Part shown: positions 17,683-27,542 of the stretch, piece after piece
Position numbering within the stretch: the first letter of the stretch is position 1
Layout of the letters: every line of letters begins with the position of its first letter
Assembly: GCA_963817015.1 (NCBI GenBank)
Contig: CAWFMV010000014.1
Coordinates: forward strand, 1 to 64,000
Direction: 5' to 3'
DNA length: 64,000 nucleotides
From: VAZQ01 sp963817015
GTDB taxonomy: Bacteria; Pseudomonadota; Alphaproteobacteria; Rhizobiales; Xanthobacteraceae
Program-made: the position numbers and the translations under genes
Notes under the pieces: model-generated
What the model was told of the DNA's origin: nothing
What the model saw: only the letters and a program-made list of their open reading frames with translations
Databases searched by the model: none

Positions 17683-19048
17683 TCATTCAGTCTCGCCGCC
17701 AAGCTGAGCCATGAGCCAAGCCCCGATCGCGAAGGCACTGGCGTCCCCATTGGCATAGCCCAGCACCTGCAGCCCCAGCGGCATGCCGTCGAGCATGAAT
17801 AGCGGCAGCGACAAAGCCGGAATCCCGAGCAGCGAGGACGGCACCGCAAATTGCGGATTGCCGGTCGCCTGCAGGCCCTGCGGCGCGGCGCCGGGCGCCG
17901 ACAGCGTCACGCAGGCGTCGCAGGTGTCGGCAAGCTCGGCATAGAGCGCGCGCACACTGGTGCGCTCCTTGAGCCAGCCGCGATAATCCGCCAGCGTCAT
18001 GCCTCTCGCCTGCTCGAGCCGGTCGCGCATCGACTGGCTGAGCAGGCTCGCGTCGCGCTCGGCGCAGCCGTCGATGAACCAGCGCGTCTCGAAGGAATTG
18101 ATGCGGTTCGACAGCGTAAAGGCTTCAGCGAGCTCGGTCTCGATCGCCGACACGTCGGCGTCGTCCGCGCTTGTGCGGATCTCGACACCCGCCGCCGATA
18201 GGCGCCGCAGCGCGTCTTGCATGCTGGCCTTCGCGGCTTCGCTCGCAACTGCCCAGCCGGACGTCTCCAGAAACGCAAGCCGGCGCGGCTTGACCGACTC
18301 GGGCGCCCGCTCGGGGCCTATCAGGCCGGGCGTGCCAGCATCGCCGCCGACGCGCTGTGCGATCTCGTAAGCGACCTGCCAAGCATCGGCAGCGTTGCCG
18401 CGAGAATGCCGGTGCAACTCTGGCTCTGATAGTCGTGGCTGCCTTCGCGGTTGAGCGCGCCGATCGTCGGCTTGAATCCGATGCAGCCGCAGAAGCTCGC
18501 GGGCCGGATGGTCGAGCCGATCACCTGCGTGCCGAGACCGGCGCTGATGATGCCGGCAGCGACCGCGGCGGCCGAGCCGCTGCTCGAGCCGCCCGGCGTG
18601 TGCTCAAGGTTCCAGGGATTGCGGGTGCCGCGCGGCTCCGAGGCCGCGAATTCGGTCGTGACGGTCTTGCCCAGGATCACGGCGCCAGCCTGCCGCAGCG
18701 CGGCGACGCTCGCCGCGTCCTTCTGTGAGCGCCAGCCGGCGAACAGCGGCGAGCCCATCTCGGTCGGCATGTCGGCCGTCTCGATGATGTCCTTGATGCC
18801 GATCGGCATGCCGTCGATCGGGGACAGTGGAGCGCCGGCGCGCCAGCGCACGGTCGCGCGATCGGCGTCTTGCCGCGCGCCCTCGATTCTGAGATTGACG
18901 AAGGCGCCGACCTTTGGCTCCCAGGTGTTGAGATCGGCGAGACAGGCTTCCAGGAAATCACGCGGGCGTTTCGGCGCCCGAGGCGAATTGCGAGGCATGC
19001 GCCAGATAGGAGCCGCATGCGAGGATTGCCGACCACAGGTGCGTTCAC
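17683..19048 (-). pseudogene. frameshifted amidase (amidase signature family)
   Basis: Amidase of about 450 residues with Ser-cisSer-Lys chemistry. Visible across frames: the family lead FASGAETP / RDFLEACLADL, the catalytic Lys in MPIGIKDIIETADMPTE, the SSS loop TPGGSSSGSAAAVAAGI, GFKPTIGALNREG, and the C-terminal ALSLPLFMLDGMPLGLQVLG. Shifts lie near 18395, 18968 and probably near 19000. Start is GTG 19048, immediately after the stop of the FAD monooxygenase, with GGAGG seven bases upstream, a coupled pair. It probably hydrolyses an amide or nitrile-derived substrate oxidised by the monooxygenase (inference). Confidence 0.75.
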
Positions 19049-20282
19049 TCAGGCCTCCATCAATTCTAACCCCGCCGCGCGACGTTGGCTGGCAATCATT
19101 GCGGTGCGCAGCAGGAACGCCCGCGCGCGTTCCCGGTCCGCCGCCATCTGCGCGCAATTCGTCAAGATTGCGCTTGCGCACCTCCGGATCGCTTGCCTCG
19201 AGCCGCTTCTTGTTGGCGATCGACTGCTCCTGCACGAACTCGATCGCGACCGTGCGCCGCTGCAGATCGTAGAGATCGAGCAGCCGCTCCGGCGCGCCGT
19301 CGAGCATGACCGCTGGCGAGCTTCTCGCACAGATTGACCGCATCCTGGATGCCGCCGTTGAGGCCCATGCCGCCGATCGGATTGTTGACGTGGGCGGCGT
19401 CGCCGGCAAGCAGCACGCGGCCCTTGCGGAAGGTCGCCGCAACGCGCTGATGCGTGACATAGAGATTGCGATGCACGACCTCGTAGGGCTCGGCGGAGGG
19501 GAAGAATTTCTGCATCAGCGCCTGTACGGCCGTCGTCGCTGGTGAGGTCGGCCTCCGGCTGCGACGGATCGGTCGGGAACACGGTGCGCCACAGGCCGGG
19601 CGGTCCGTCGGCCGACACCTTGAAGCAATTGCACCAGGAGCCGGGGTCGGCGAAATAGCTGCGCGGGCAATAGCCGCGGTTCTTCTCGAAGTCGTACGGC
19701 GTGGTGAAGACGATGAAGCGCTCCGGCCAGGTGAAGCCCTCGAACGCGATGCCGCATTGCTTGCGCACGGTGCTGCGGCCGCCGTCGGCGCCGATCAGAT
19801 AGGCGCCGGTGTGGCGCTTGACGCCGCCGGGACCACGCACATCGACGCTGACGGAATCAGCAGTCTGCGCGACGTCGATGACCGCGTGGCTGAACTGCAC
19901 CTCGACATTGGAGAGACGCGCGCAGCCGCTCCAGCAGAAGCTTCGCGGTCTTGAACTGCTCGCACTGCACCACGAAGGGATGGCGCGTATCGTCCTTGAG
20001 AATGGCGTGGTCGAACTCGGCGACGAGCTGACCGCTCGGCCGGTCCCAGAACTGGAAGATCGGCGCGACCAGGCCGACGCGCGCCATGTCGTCCGCGAGT
20101 CCGTCCTCCTCGAGCAGATCGAGCGTTGCCGGATGGGTGGTGGCGGCGCGCGGGTCGTCCTGCAGTTCGCTGTTGTCGTCGAACACCACGACCGGCAGGC
20201 CGCGCCGCCCGAGCAGCCACGCACACAGAAGCCCGACCGGGCCGCCGCCCGAGATCAGAATGCCTTCGTCACTGGAAGCCAT
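19049..20282 (-). pseudogene. frameshifted FAD-dependent aromatic monooxygenase
   Basis: A class A flavin monooxygenase of about 410 residues (FAD_binding_3 type). The N-terminal ILISGGGPVGLLCAWLLG is the GxGxxG FAD site, YLIGADGGRSTVRK is the second dinucleotide motif, and VLLAGDAAHVNNPIGGMG is the GD motif that binds the ribityl chain. These lie in different frames; shifts occur near 19110, 19310, 19530 and 19920. ATG 20282 follows AAGGG. The stop at 19049 abuts the amidase start. Likely hydroxylates an aromatic ring; donor NAD(P)H. The gene would be normal if the single-base errors were removed. Confidence 0.78.
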
Positions 20283-20297
20283 GAACCCTTAAACTTC

Positions 20298-20368
20298 GTA
20301 GCCCGCATGGCGCGAAGCGGAATGCGGGGGAGGTCGACCCGGATTGCGCTTCGCTCCATCCGGGCTAC
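20298..20368. repeat. REP-like palindromic repeat (GTAGCCCG type)
   Basis: GTAGCCCGCATGGCGCGAAG on the left and CGCTTCGCTCCATCCGGGCTAC on the right form a long imperfect inverted repeat of about 70 bases. It fills the gap between the cupin gene and the monooxygenase. Repeats of this sequence type are common between genes in Bradyrhizobium relatives. Confidence 0.62.
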
Positions 20369-20374
20369 GGCTTT

Positions 20375-20762
20375 CTACTTCTTGCTTTCGTCGTAGTAGT
20401 GGATCTCGAACAGCAGTGCAGCCGCGGTCCGACTTGAACGGTCCATGGTAGACGCCCGGCGGCCGGCACGCATAAGTTGGAGCCTCGAACGGCTCGCCGC
20501 CGTTGCCGGACGTATCGTTGCCGACGATGAGGTCGCCGGACATGAGATACACCTCCTCCCAGTGATCATGCACGAACGGCGCGGTGGTGTAGATGCCGGG
20601 ATCGAAGCGCAGCAGCCGCGTGCGGCTGCCCATCTTGCGCGTCTCGTCGAGATCGCTCGCCAATATCTTCTGCTTGATTCCGGCCGGGTAGCCGGGTGGC
20701 GTGGCCCAGCCCTCGGTCATGTCGACGCGCAGGAACTCCAAGTGGGGCTTGTTCATCGGCAT
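20375..20762 (-). pseudogene. frameshifted cupin-domain protein
   Basis: A small cupin (about 128 residues). The barrel motif is FVHDHWEEVYLMSGDLIVG with the typical metal-binding His and Glu residues, followed by CRPPGVYHGPFKSDRGC. One shift near 20415 (extra A in GGCTGCACTGCTG) moves the ending LLFEIHYYDESKK to another frame. ATG 20762 has GGAGC upstream. It is divergent from the polysaccharide deacetylase gene (110 bases apart) and runs towards the monooxygenase-amidase pair. Cupins of this kind often act as small ring-opening dioxygenases or isomerases (inference). Confidence 0.7.
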
Positions 20763-20872
20763 GGCTTCGCTCCGCGACGGCTTATGGGCTCTCGCCAAAA
20801 CCGTAGCAGGTCGCTGTCAAAGCCGGTAGTCCGTGCGATAATACGCAGTCCCTTCCTCAAGCGGCAATTCCC

Positions 20873-21715
20873 ATGACGAGCACGACGTACAGTTGGCCGA
20901 ACGGCAAGCGCATCGCTGTCGGGGTGACGGTGATGCTGGAGACCTGGTCCGAAGGCAAGGCGCCGCCCTATGGCGTGCAGGCAAGCCCGATCAAGGCAGG
21001 CGCGATCGACCTCGGCGGCATCGCCTGGGGCAGCTATGGCGGCAAGGTCGGCGTGTGGCGGATCATCAATCTGCTCAAACGAACGGCATCCGCGGCACGT
21101 TCTGTGTCAATGGCCGCTGCGCCGAGATTTTTCCCGAGGCGGTCGCGCAGATCGTCAAGTCGGGCCACGACGTCGCCGGCCATGCCTATCTGCAGGACCA
21201 GCTGCTGGCCTACATGACGCCCGAGGAGGAGCAGCGCACCATCCGGCAATGCCTCGATCTCCTGGAGAAGGCCACCGGCATGCGGCCGCAGGGCTGGGTC
21301 AGCCCGGTCATGGCCTACACCGCGCACACGCGCGACTTCCTCGCCGCCGAGGGGCTGATCTGGAACGGCGATGCGCGCGACACCGACCTGCCGCGCATGG
21401 CGACGACCAAGAGCGGGCCGATCGCGCAGATTCCGATCAGCGACTTCACCGACAACCGCGTGCTGCGCTCAAGCTCGCTCGACCTGTGGGAAGTGCACAA
21501 GGAGACGTTCGACTTCCTCTATCAGCACGAAGTCACCGGGCTTCCTGGCGCTGTCGATGCACTGCCATTTCGGCGGCCGGCCGATGATCTCGGCGATCTT
21601 CGAGAAGCTGTTCAAATACATGGCGCAGTTTCCCGAGGTGTGGTTCGCGTCCTATGGCGAGATCGCGCGCTGGGTGATCGAGCACAAGCTCGAGCCGATC
21701 CGCGACGGTTGTTGA
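20873..21715 (+). pseudogene. frameshifted polysaccharide deacetylase (NodB homology)
   Basis: A roughly 280-residue NodB-type hydrolase of C-N bonds. Frame one gives WPNGKRIAVGVTVMLETWSE and GKVGVWRIINLLKR; the second frame gives GIRGTFCVNGRCAEIFPEAV, SGHDVAGHAYLQDQLLAYM and RPQGWVSPVMAYTAHT; the third ends HCHFGGRPMISAIFEKLFKYM. Shifts near 21083 and 21537. The motif set matches deacetylases of the allantoinase / imide hydrolase-like subgroup, so the substrate need not be a polysaccharide. Its ATG lies 110 bases from the divergent cupin gene. Confidence 0.75.
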
Positions 21716-21747
21716 AGGCGTGAGATGGGCAAGTCGTAGCCACATTC

Positions 21748-22585
21748 TCAGTTCATTCCCGCGCAAGCGGGAATCCAGCTTCTCCACGGAGTCTGGGTCC
21801 CCGCTTTCGCGGGGACGACACCGAGACGATACGCAGCGATCCCTACTCGCTGCTTCTTCATCCTTGCCTCGATCGAGGCATTGATCGTCGCATGCAGATT
21901 GCGCCCGTAGTCGACCGCGCCCGCGATTGCCATATCGGGTGCCGAGCGCATGTAGTCCTTCACCGCCTCGGTCGCGATGCGCGGCGCCTTCAGGATCATC
22001 TGGCAGATCGCCTCGACTGTGGCGTCAAGCTCGGCTTCCGGCACGACCTCGCTTGCAAGGCCGTAGCTCAACGCGCGCTCGGCAGCTGACGGTCTTGGTC
22101 GAATAGACGAGATAAGTGAGCGCCTTGCGATGCACCCGGTCGATCAGCGCCGACATCACCATCGTGGGCATGATGTTGTGGGCATATTCTGGCACCTGGA
22201 ACTGCGCGCGCTCGCCCGCGATGGTCATGTCGCAGAGCGCCGCGATCGCGCAGCCGAAGCCGAGCGCGCGCCCGCGCACCACACCGATGATCGGGATCGC
22301 GCAACGGCGGAAGGCTCCGTAGCAATTGAAAATGGTGTCGCTGACGTCGCGGCGGCCGAGCGCGTCGGTGTGGGCGGGCGGCGGGGCGCCTGGATCGCGA
22401 TGGCGACCAATGCAGAAGTCCTCGCCGGCTCCGGTCAGCACCAGCACGCTGGCTCGTGCGGCGGCCCCGTCGATGATGCGGGCGAGCTCGGCCGCCATGG
22501 CGTCGCTCATGCCGTTGCCGCGCTCGGGATGGTTGATCGTGACCCGCAGCACGGCTCCCTGCTGTTCGACCAGAAAATCGCTCAT
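21748..22585 (-). pseudogene. frameshifted enoyl-CoA hydratase/isomerase
   Basis: A crotonase-fold protein. VTINHPERGNGMSDAMAAEL starts the CoA site, IGVVRGRALGFGCAIAALCDMTI is the oxyanion-hole region, and QVPEYAHNIMPTM carries the second catalytic position. An extra T near 22087 (AGCTGCC for AGCGCC) shifts the frame; the rest reads SYGLASEVVPEAELDATVEA. After ARMKKQ the frame runs through a palindromic repeat and encodes a peptide ending WIPACAGMN, so the natural end is probably near 21850. Probably acts in beta-oxidation of a CoA ester; substrate unknown. Confidence 0.74.
21752..21820. repeat. palindromic repeat of the CCCGC-AAGCGGG family
   Basis: Two hairpins, TCCCGCGCAAGCGGGA at 21756-21772 and GTCCCCGCTTTCGCGGGGAC at 21797-21816, form one repeat unit. 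The same arms recur at about 35.3, 54.8 and 62.5 kb. It overlaps the 3' end of the hydratase gene. Confidence 0.68.
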
Positions 22586-22724
22586 GACGGTCCCCCTGTT
22601 TGGTGAAATCTTGCCTGGTTTGGTTGCCTTGTTAGCAGGGGGGCTGCATGGCGCGCCAGACGCGCTCCGGTCCGGCGGCGCCTCGATGGGCTCCTCGCCA
22701 CGTCGCTTACAGCAGCCAGAAAGC

Positions 22725-24095
22725 CTATGAGAGCAAGCCGTTGAGCACTTGCGCGGTCGGCAGCTCGCGTCTGAGCACGCGATAGTGCTCCTTGGGCACG
22801 CCGAACAGGGCGTAGATGGTGTTCACCACCGACCCGATGGTCAGATAGTCCTTGATGTCGAAGTTGGCCGGCATATCGGGACGGGTGGTCAGCGTCGCGA
22901 AATCGAACGGCAGCCCCATCGTCTTTTCCTGCATCGGATCGAGCTGCAGGTGTGCGGCCGACGGCTCCTCGACCTCGTCGCGCAGGTCGGAAGCCCCGAT
23001 CACGAGACCGGCGCGAATGCCCTTGCCGCCAAGCAGGATCGAGTTGGAGAACTGATTGTGGTTGGTGCCGGTGTCGTCGACCGTGCCGTCGGGCGAGCGC
23101 ATGGTGCGGCCGAATTCGCTCGCCACCATGACGGTGGTCACGTCCATCATGGACCGGCGTTCGTCGAACGGCGTGTCGACCAAACCTTTCAGCAGCGTCA
23201 CGATCTTGCCGATCGCGGACCCGAACATCTTGGGCTGGGTCTTGGCCTGCTCGGTGGCGTGCACGTCAAAAAACTCGGATGGCGAATAGATCGCCGAGCG
23301 CGAGATCGACAGGCGGAAGCATTGCGTAATCAGCGCCAGTGTCTGCTGCTCGGGCGAATCGCGACCGGAAGGCGGCGTAAGCTTCGCAAGCTGTTGGTGG
23401 ACGCGCGGCGATTTGTCGAGCCCGGCCTGCATGAGCGCAGCGGCAGCGGACAGACGGCCAGGCCCGGCCGCATTCGCCGTCATGCGGCCCCGAACGAACT
23501 CGGTCAGCTCTCCGCCCGCGAGCGGCGGGGTCTGTTTGAGCGCGTTGGCCAATCCGGCTACCGCTCGAGGCATCAGCGGCACCACGCCCGAGTGATTGTT
23601 GACGGTCACCACCACCGGATCGCTCGACAGGATTCCGTCGAGCGATTGCGGCTCGTGGCCGGTGTCCGGCAGGTTCAGGTGCGGAATGAATGAATCGCCC
23701 CCGAATGCATTGCCGGTGAACAGGAAGTTCATGTTCTGCAGGTGGCCGTCGAAGCTCGGCGTCATATAGACGCCGTTGAGGATGCTGAAGCGATCCCGGA
23801 ACGGCAGGATCGGTTTGACCAAAGACGTGGCCCGCGTGGCTGTGCCGTTGCGGCCGCTGAAGGGGGCGGGCTCCTGCCCCAGATAGTTCTGAATCTTGCC
23901 GGCCTTGGTCATCGACAGCGGGCGCGCATCGAACATGTAGGAGCAGTCGGCGCCGCCGTTGAGCACGATCATCAGGAAGAAGTGCGGCTCATCCGGGGAC
24001 TGCGCGGCCGCCGGAAGCAAACCGCTGCCCGGCAGGATCAGCGTGCCGGCGCCGGCAAGGCTGATCTTCAGCATATCGCGACGGGTGGGAGTCAT
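22725..24095 (-). CDS. DUF1501 family Tat-exported protein
   Basis: A 456-residue exported protein. The twin-arginine signal TRRDMLKISLAGAGTLILPG is at residues 4-23. DUF1501 proteins belong to the alkaline phosphatase superfamily by fold and are often called sulfatase-like; here FFLMIVLNGGADCSYMFDAR and MVASEFGRTMRSPDGTVDDTG with THNQFSN-like TGTNHNQFSN are the family marks. No catalytic role is proven. It follows the 196-residue secreted protein by 7 bases, so the pair is an operon, a common DUF1501 arrangement with a partner of unrelated sequence. Confidence 0.84.
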   Translation of the reverse strand: MTPTRRDMLKISLAGAGTLILPGSGLLPAAAQSPDEPHFFLMIVLNGGADCSYMFDARPLSMTKAGKIQNYLGQEPAPFSGRNGTATRATSLVKPILPFRDRFSILNGVYMTPSFDGHLQNMNFLFTGNAFGGDSFIPHLNLPDTGHEPQSLDGILSSDPVVVTVNNHSGVVPLMPRAVAGLANALKQTPPLAGGELTEFVRGRMTANAAGPGRLSAAAALMQAGLDKSPRVHQQLAKLTPPSGRDSPEQQTLALITQCFRLSISRSAIYSPSEFFDVHATEQAKTQPKMFGSAIGKIVTLLKGLVDTPFDERRSMMDVTTVMVASEFGRTMRSPDGTVDDTGTNHNQFSNSILLGGKGIRAGLVIGASDLRDEVEEPSAAHLQLDPMQEKTMGLPFDFATLTTRPDMPANFDIKDYLTIGSVVNTIYALFGVPKEHYRVLRRELPTAQVLNGLLS

Positions 24096-24102
24096 CGGTC
24101 AA

Positions 24103-24693
24103 TTACCGGTGCAGCAGAAAATAAGGATTCATCGTGATCGCAAGCGTCATGGCATCGATCGTCTCGGCAGCTGGGCGGCTCGCGTAGCTCGTCAGGAAGA
24201 ACTCCCGCCATGCCGCGAATTCGCTTTGTGGGGCATTGTAGCCCATCACGCTGAACCAGAATTCCTGCAGCACGGCATCCGATTTGGCCTCTGCGGCTGG
24301 CCACCGGCACAGCTTCCGCAATGTCGTGAGGAAACGTTCGTGAAAAGTCAGGCGGGGCTGTCCGCAGGAGCCTGCCACGCTCTTGGCAAAGCCCGATAGC
24401 GCGACGCGCCAGATCACCATGCTCACCGAATTGGGCGAGCCATTCTGGAGCGTGTGCTCGTCGCCAAACCGATTCCAGGTGCCGAGCAATTCGTCGAGGT
24501 CGTCGGCTGGCACGAACTTTTGCAGATCGAGCGATGCGCCGGGCGCGGCGAGACGCGTCGACAACTCCCGCGACACGGCGGCCCAGCCCTTGAATTGCGC
24601 GTTTTGCGCTGTGCTTTGAGTGATCGATACGGTCGAAAGGACAAGTGTCATAGCGGCTGCTACACCGGCCGAGCGCAAGAACCCTCTCCCCAT
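24103..24693 (-). CDS. secreted protein paired with DUF1501
   Basis: A 196-residue exported protein of unknown function. Signal peptide LRSAGVAAAMTLVLSTVSIT, cleavage near TAQNA. The C terminus ends ETIDAMTLAITMNPYFLLHR, reminiscent of the C-terminal ends of planctomycete-type and DUF1800-type partner proteins that accompany DUF1501. ATG 24693 follows GGTGGGA; the longer in-frame reading upstream lacks a signal. The partner gene starts 7 bases downstream. Confidence 0.65.
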   Translation of the reverse strand: MGRGFLRSAGVAAAMTLVLSTVSITQSTAQNAQFKGWAAVSRELSTRLAAPGASLDLQKFVPADDLDELLGTWNRFGDEHTLQNGSPNSVSMVIWRVALSGFAKSVAGSCGQPRLTFHERFLTTLRKLCRWPAAEAKSDAVLQEFWFSVMGYNAPQSEFAAWREFFLTSYASRPAAETIDAMTLAITMNPYFLLHR

Positions 24694-24870
24694 TCCCACC
24701 TGCAGCTCCTGAGTTAGCGTATCAGCAATTGGGGTGTCAGCAGTTGGCGCGTCAGCATGTGACTGGACCCCAATGACGTCAACCGGCCTGGATCGTTTTG
24801 GTTCCATCCGCAATCAGATCATAAGTTTCCTGCGAAAATTTCAGTCTGCTCAAAACCACCCGTGCCGAGA

Positions 24871-25752
24871 TTACGGGCTGAAGCTCACCTGCCAGGCCAC
24901 CAGAAAGGCGACCACCATGGCGGCGCCCATGCCCAGGCTGACATTGTCTCGCAATGCAAACCAAAGCGGGTCGTCGTCAACCTCGTCGCGGCCGACCAGC
25001 AGCCAAATGCGACCAAGCCATAGGAACACGATTGCCGGCAGGCACCACAGCACGATCGGGGTGCGGTAGAACGTGGCGCTGAAGGCCTCGTGAATGAGAT
25101 AAAGCACCATGATGAGGACGGCGCCCGCGGCGGTCGCAAGCCCCAGCCCGAACAGGAGTGGCGCATCCTTGGCCACATAGCCACGGCCATTGACCTCGTT
25201 ACGACCGAGCGCGCCATTGCGGCCGACCTCGGTCTGACGTTTCGCAAGCGACAGCGAGGTGAAGATGAACATTGAGAACACCAGCAGCCACGGCGATGCC
25301 GGGACGGCCGCAAGCTGGATCCCATAGACCAGCCGGAGCGTGAACAGGACCGCCAGCACGAAGACGTCGAAAATCGGCACGCGCTTGAGGTACAGCGAAT
25401 AGGTCAAGGTCAGGGCGACGTAGATCAAGAGCGTCCAGATCGCGCCGCTGTCGATGACGATGGCGATCGCTAAGCTCAGGAGAACGCCGAGCGGCACGAC
25501 CAGGCTCGCCAATGGAACGGGTAGATCGCCGCGCGCGAGCGGGCGTTCGCGCTTCGACCAATGCAGGCGATCGTGCTCTCTGTCCCAGAGATCGTTGGCG
25601 ATGTAGGTCGATGATGCCAGCACGCCGAGCGCAACGAATCCGAGCAGGCAGGCGGTCCACGCATTCAGGTTGTCGCTCTTGCCGGCCAAGATCAGCGGCA
25701 CGAAGATCAGGAGGTTCTTTGCCCATTGATGGAGCCGCAACGACTCGATCAA
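24871..25752 (-). CDS. UbiA-family prenyltransferase
   Basis: A roughly 293-residue integral membrane prenyltransferase. The Mg-pyrophosphate motif YIANDLWDREHDRLHWSKR and LVYGIQLAAVPASPW fit the decaprenyl-phosphate phosphoribosyltransferase-like branch; about eight membrane segments are predicted. There is no ATG: the frame opens with TTG 25752 (or CTG 25758), right after a run of six G, one C and six G, so the true start may be hidden by a homopolymer error. In relatives the domain is often fused behind an HAD domain, which is absent here. Substrate and lipid acceptor unknown. Confidence 0.75.
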   Translation of the reverse strand: MIESLRLHQWAKNLLIFVPLILAGKSDNLNAWTACLLGFVALGVLASSTYIANDLWDREHDRLHWSKRERPLARGDLPVPLASLVVPLGVLLSLAIAIVIDSGAIWTLLIYVALTLTYSLYLKRVPIFDVFVLAVLFTLRLVYGIQLAAVPASPWLLVFSMFIFTSLSLAKRQTEVGRNGALGRNEVNGRGYVAKDAPLLFGLGLATAAGAVLIMVLYLIHEAFSATFYRTPIVLWCLPAIVFLWLGRIWLLVGRDEVDDDPLWFALRDNVSLGMGAAMVVAFLVAWQVSFSP

Positions 25753-26309
25753 CGCCAGGAAAACCCCCCGCCCCCCAACAAGATTTTCCTCTAGGCGGCT
25801 AATGGAACTCTCCCGTACTGAAACGCGTTTCGTTCACCGCTTAGTCATCCGCCATGCAAACAACGCACCGACGCGCATCGTGCTGCTCCGCGTCAGCCGC
25901 AAATCGATCATTCCTGAAGCAATCCCGTGCCTCCGGAATGAATCGTAGCGGCAATGGGCTGGGTCGGCAACCAAAGAAAGTATAGCGAAGCGGAGGACGA
26001 GCTCAGTTTCATCAAACCGTCAGAAATACTCGCCCAAACGACAGTTCCACCAAGTCTGTCGGGCTATCGATGCGGCGGAGCAGCCTCCGTCGTAACTCAT
26101 GAACAGATGTTCAGCGTTGAAGTCAGACTGCGGTCTATCGCGCATGCTGATTGGACTGAGTTCTTACCTCGGCGGTACGGCATCGGTCGGCCTCGCTGCG
26201 CCGCATGTGCAACAACGGACATGCGAATTCAGCACGTTGCTGATGCCCTATTCGACAGGCTACGGTGGCGGCCTGCATAACCCACGTTTGTCCGGGAGGA
26301 AGACCAGTT
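25753..26309. other. 557-base gap without a recognisable gene
   Basis: Lies upstream of both the minus-strand UbiA gene and the plus-strand LVIVD gene. It must contain their promoters. I see no protein with a recognisable family, no tRNA and no long palindrome. GGGAGGAAG at 26293-26302 is the ribosome binding site of the LVIVD gene. Confidence 0.5.
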
Positions 26310-27497
26310 ATGACCGAGACCTTGCAGACCGCGGAGGCCAACAGCGGCAATGTGCCGCGCGCCTCCGCCAATGTCCGTCACTTGAGCCGTATGGAGCTGC
26401 CCGGTGGCGGTCAAATCGTGGTGCAGGGCAAGTATGCTTTCGTGGGACACCAGCATCGCCCGGACGGGACCACGATCCTCGACATCTCCGACCCGCGCAA
26501 ACCGGTGATCGTCAGCAAGCTGATGACATCGCATCCCATGTCGCATTCGCACAAGGTGCGCGTCGTGGGCGACATCATGCTGGTCAATTCCGAAATCGAG
26601 CCGGGCGCCGGCTCGCTGCGCGACTATCCGGCGGGCGGCTTTCACATCTATGACGTCAAGGACAAGACCAATCCGAAGCTCATCACTTTCGTGAAGACGC
26701 ATGGGAAGGGCGTGCATCGCTTCGATGTTGACGAGAACTACGCCTATATGTCGACCGAGATGGAGGGCTTTGTCGGCAACATCCTGGTGATCTACGACAT
26801 CCGCAATCCGTCGAAGCCGATCGAGGTTGGACGCTGGTGGATGGAGAACCAGAACGCGGCGGCAGGGGATGCGCGGCACCCGAAGGGTACCGAGCATCGC
26901 CTGCATCACGCCATGCGCTGCGGCAACGAGATGTATGCAGGCTGCTGGATGTCGGGCGTTTCCATCATCGATGTCAGCGACATCACCAAGCCGCGTACGC
27001 TGTCGCGCTACGAGTACGATCCGTCTTGCCCGGAGCCGACCCACACCTTCCTCAAGGTGCCGTTTCCGATCAATGGCCGCAGCATCGCGGTTTCCACGGA
27101 AGAAGAGCGCGGCCACCGCGGCCCCGATGCCGGCAAGCCGCATGCGCCGTTACGCACCTGGGACGTCACCGATCCGACCAAGCCCAAGCTCCTGTGCACC
27201 TATCATGTGCCGCATTCGGCCTCGCCCTATGACGGCAACACGGTCCGCTTCGGCACGCACCAGCTGCGGGAGAAGGTGGACAAGGATTGCCGCCTCTATG
27301 TCACCTGGTTCGGCGCGGGCCTGCGCATCTTCGATATCCATGATCCCGCCAATCCCAAGGAGCTCGGCTATTTTATTCCGAAGCCGGCGGATGACGTGAA
27401 GGCGCCGCTGAGCAATGACGTCTACCAGGACGACCGCGGGCTCTTGATCGTGACGGACAAGTGGCGCGGCATGGACGTGATCGAGTTCACCGGCTGA
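26310..27497 (+). CDS. LVIVD-repeat beta-propeller-like protein
   Basis: A 395-residue protein made of LVIVD-type repeats: TTILDISDPRKPVIVSKL, FHIYDVKDKTNPKLITF, ILVIYDIRNPSKPIEVGRWW, GVSIIDVSDITKPRTLSRY, LRTWDVTDPTKPKLLCTY, LRIFDIHDPANPKELGYF. Six copies suggest a propeller of six or seven blades. No signal peptide is visible, so it is probably cytosolic. Bacterial members have no proven role; carbohydrate or steroid-related neighbours are sometimes suggested. ATG 26310 has GGGAGGAAG upstream. The next gene is a Bug receptor 45 bases downstream. Confidence 0.82.
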   Translation: MTETLQTAEANSGNVPRASANVRHLSRMELPGGGQIVVQGKYAFVGHQHRPDGTTILDISDPRKPVIVSKLMTSHPMSHSHKVRVVGDIMLVNSEIEPGAGSLRDYPAGGFHIYDVKDKTNPKLITFVKTHGKGVHRFDVDENYAYMSTEMEGFVGNILVIYDIRNPSKPIEVGRWWMENQNAAAGDARHPKGTEHRLHHAMRCGNEMYAGCWMSGVSIIDVSDITKPRTLSRYEYDPSCPEPTHTFLKVPFPINGRSIAVSTEEERGHRGPDAGKPHAPLRTWDVTDPTKPKLLCTYHVPHSASPYDGNTVRFGTHQLREKVDKDCRLYVTWFGAGLRIFDIHDPANPKELGYFIPKPADDVKAPLSNDVYQDDRGLLIVTDKWRGMDVIEFTG

Positions 27498-27542
27498 GGG
27501 GCGTTTGACCGGCTGATGGAGCCGACCCTATAAATAGTGGGT

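Noticed and set aside
20298..20368. Possible insertion-sequence end
   Set aside because: No transposase or target duplication; the sequence is a palindromic extragenic element.
22749..23693. Plus-strand open frame of 314 codons
   Set aside because: Antisense of the DUF1501 gene; no domain and no ribosome binding site.
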